NCBI GenBank assembly: GCA_016840025.1
Contig: JAEOTF010000239.1
Coordinates: 1 to 6,827 of the forward strand
Source: Candidatus Hodarchaeota archaeon
GTDB taxonomy: Archaea; Asgardarchaeota; Heimdallarchaeia; Hodarchaeales; YT1-039
Direction of reading: 5' to 3'
DNA: 6,827 bases
Shown: positions 6,525 to 6,827 of the stretch, piece after piece
Layout of the letters: each line of letters begins with the position of its first letter
Numbering within the stretch: the stretch's first letter is position 1
Notes under the pieces: model-generated
Seen by the model: only the letters and a program-made list of their open reading frames with translations
What the model was told of the DNA's origin: nothing
The model's database searches: none
Made by a program: the position numbers and the translations under genes

Positions 6525-6577
6525 TTCGAACCCTACCTTCAGTGGAGATATCTCCCGCAACTTTCCTTATTTTTTTC
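6525..6577 (+). repeat. flanking direct repeat, right copy B
   Basis: TTCGAAC, CCTACC, CAGTGGAGATATCTCCCG, then CAACTTTCC and a T-rich tail. It keeps the complete GGAGATATCTCC palindrome (6544-6555) and the upstream TTCGAAC block, so it is the closest match in layout to the left copy (120-170). Confidence 0.7.
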
Positions 6578-6588
6578 ATTTTCAAATA

Positions 6589-6621
6589 CGCACACGCGTC
6601 GACATAAAACCAGACTGTGCG
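6589..6621 (-). repeat. hairpin downstream of the right-edge gene
   Basis: CGCACA (6589-6594) pairs with TGTGCG (6616-6621) around a 21-base loop, 25 bp after the stop of the minus-strand gene ending at 6646. It overlaps TGCGCGCA (6618-6625), another GC palindrome. A role as transcription terminator is possible, but no long T run follows on the minus strand. Confidence 0.35.
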
Positions 6622-6645
6622 CGCAAAGGGCTCTGTATAGCTAGC

Positions 6646-6827
6646 TTACTTTACAATTACCATCCAGGATACTTGAACTTGGGTAGAACTTGGTATCTCA
6701 ATCCAATCCACACCATCCGTGTACTTGACAGTTAAAATGACGCCACCTGGGTTGAACTCAATCTTAGAGATACGTGCAACCTTGCCCAAAAGAGGACCAC
6801 TTACGATGACAGCTGACGCGGAGAAGT
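6646..6827 (-). CDS. C-terminal fragment of an unrecognised protein
   Basis: A minus-strand frame is open from the window edge to TAA 6648-6646 and gives 59 residues, beginning FSASAVIVSGPLLGKVARIS and ending QVSWMVIVK. The pattern of alternating hydrophobic residues and turns (NPGG, YTDG) predicts a beta-rich domain, with KOW/SH3-like or immunoglobulin-like folds as possibilities; no family is identified. Codon use (GTC, ATC, AAG, TTC) is visibly richer in G+C than the large genes to its left, consistent with resident chromosome outside the island. The gene is cut by the window edge, so its length and start are unknown. Confidence 0.7.
   Translation of the reverse strand, partial: FSASAVIVSGPLLGKVARISKIEFNPGGVILTVKYTDGVDWIEIPSSTQVQVSWMVIVK

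Larger units (their letters stand above)
6402..6630. repeat. 229-bp segment bounded by an 11-bp inverted repeat
   Basis: CCCTTTGCGCG at 6402-6412 is matched perfectly by CGCGCAAAGGG at 6620-6630. Both arms then continue inward to CACAG (after an 8-base insertion in the left arm). The segment contains both right-hand copies of the flanking repeat. It resembles a miniature inverted-repeat element, but no target-site duplication is evident. Confidence 0.5.
6326..6645. other. repeat-dense non-coding block
   Basis: This 320-bp stretch has no convincing gene. It holds a T-rich terminator-like tract, TCGCGCGA (6365-6372), a GC palindrome, two copies of the flanking repeat, and an 11-bp perfect inverted repeat bracketing them. 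TTCGAAC flanked by GGG and CCTACC (6522-6536) resembles a tRNA T-arm, but no matching acceptor stem or D-arm is found upstream. Confidence 0.6.

Noticed and set aside
6480..6560. tRNA gene with T-arm GGGTTCGAACCC
   Set aside because: The T-arm pairs in part (four of five pairs including one G-T), but no complementary acceptor strand (ACTGAAG expected) or proper anticodon arm is found upstream. TTCGAA is itself palindromic. The left copy at 120-126 fails in the same way.
1575..6625. CRISPR array made of the GC palindromes
   Set aside because: Spacing is irregular (about 0.1 to 2.5 kb), units are only 8-15 bp, and genes lie between them.
6520..6735. Plus-strand ORF of 71 codons
   Set aside because: It spans the repeat block and then runs antisense to the right-edge gene fragment, whose frame is better supported.

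Overview
The window is AT-rich accessory DNA from a prokaryote that I cannot place firmly. None of the seven start codons I would choose has a recognisable Shine-Dalgarno sequence, and several T-rich tracts could act as terminators. That fits a lineage with leaderless or SD-independent initiation: many archaea (including ammonia-oxidising lineages), but also Bacteroidetes or cyanobacteria. Two copies of TAnnTTTG next to GC tracts keep Bacteroidetes open. The rightmost gene fragment looks richer in G+C than the large genes to its left, so I read positions of about 139 to 6630 as a genomic island or cassette next to older chromosome.

Layout. Positions 1-194 hold no supportable gene, but do hold the first copy of a repeat (GGAGATATCTCC, then a pyrimidine/T-rich tail) that recurs twice at the right end in the same orientation. 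Next, all on the minus strand, come: a type 1 periplasmic-binding-protein-like sensor with no visible signal peptide (195-1529); an SRA-like/HNH restriction endonuclease gene broken by one in-frame TAG exactly between its two domains (1661-2842); and a tight set transcribed as radical SAM enzyme (4290-5378), EVE-HNH nuclease (3335-4234) and MazG/RS21-C6-type nucleotide pyrophosphohydrolase (2956-3303). A small coiled-coil protein with a C-terminal membrane segment follows (5453-5854). It diverges, with only 16 bp between start codons, from a plus-strand pair: a 50-aa coiled-coil ORF (5871-6023) overlapping a 102-aa Gly/Ala-rich membrane ORF (6017-6325). Positions 6326-6645 are a repeat-dense non-coding block, and 6646-6827 is the C-terminal end of an unrecognised gene.

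Function. The theme is defence against DNA with modified bases. EVE and SRA-like folds read modified bases, each is joined here to an HNH nuclease, and a pyrophosphohydrolase of the dCTPase-like family lies beside them. The radical SAM enzyme is the least expected member and may make or alter a nucleotide or peptide; this is inference.

The most unusual feature is a family of short alternating purine-pyrimidine GC palindromes (TGCGCGCGCGCA and variants) in otherwise AT-rich DNA. They occur 41-90 bp upstream of each of the four minus-strand transcription units, inside the small plus-strand genes, and several times in the right-hand block. They could be a shared regulatory or recombination site, or Z-DNA-forming boundaries of cassettes.
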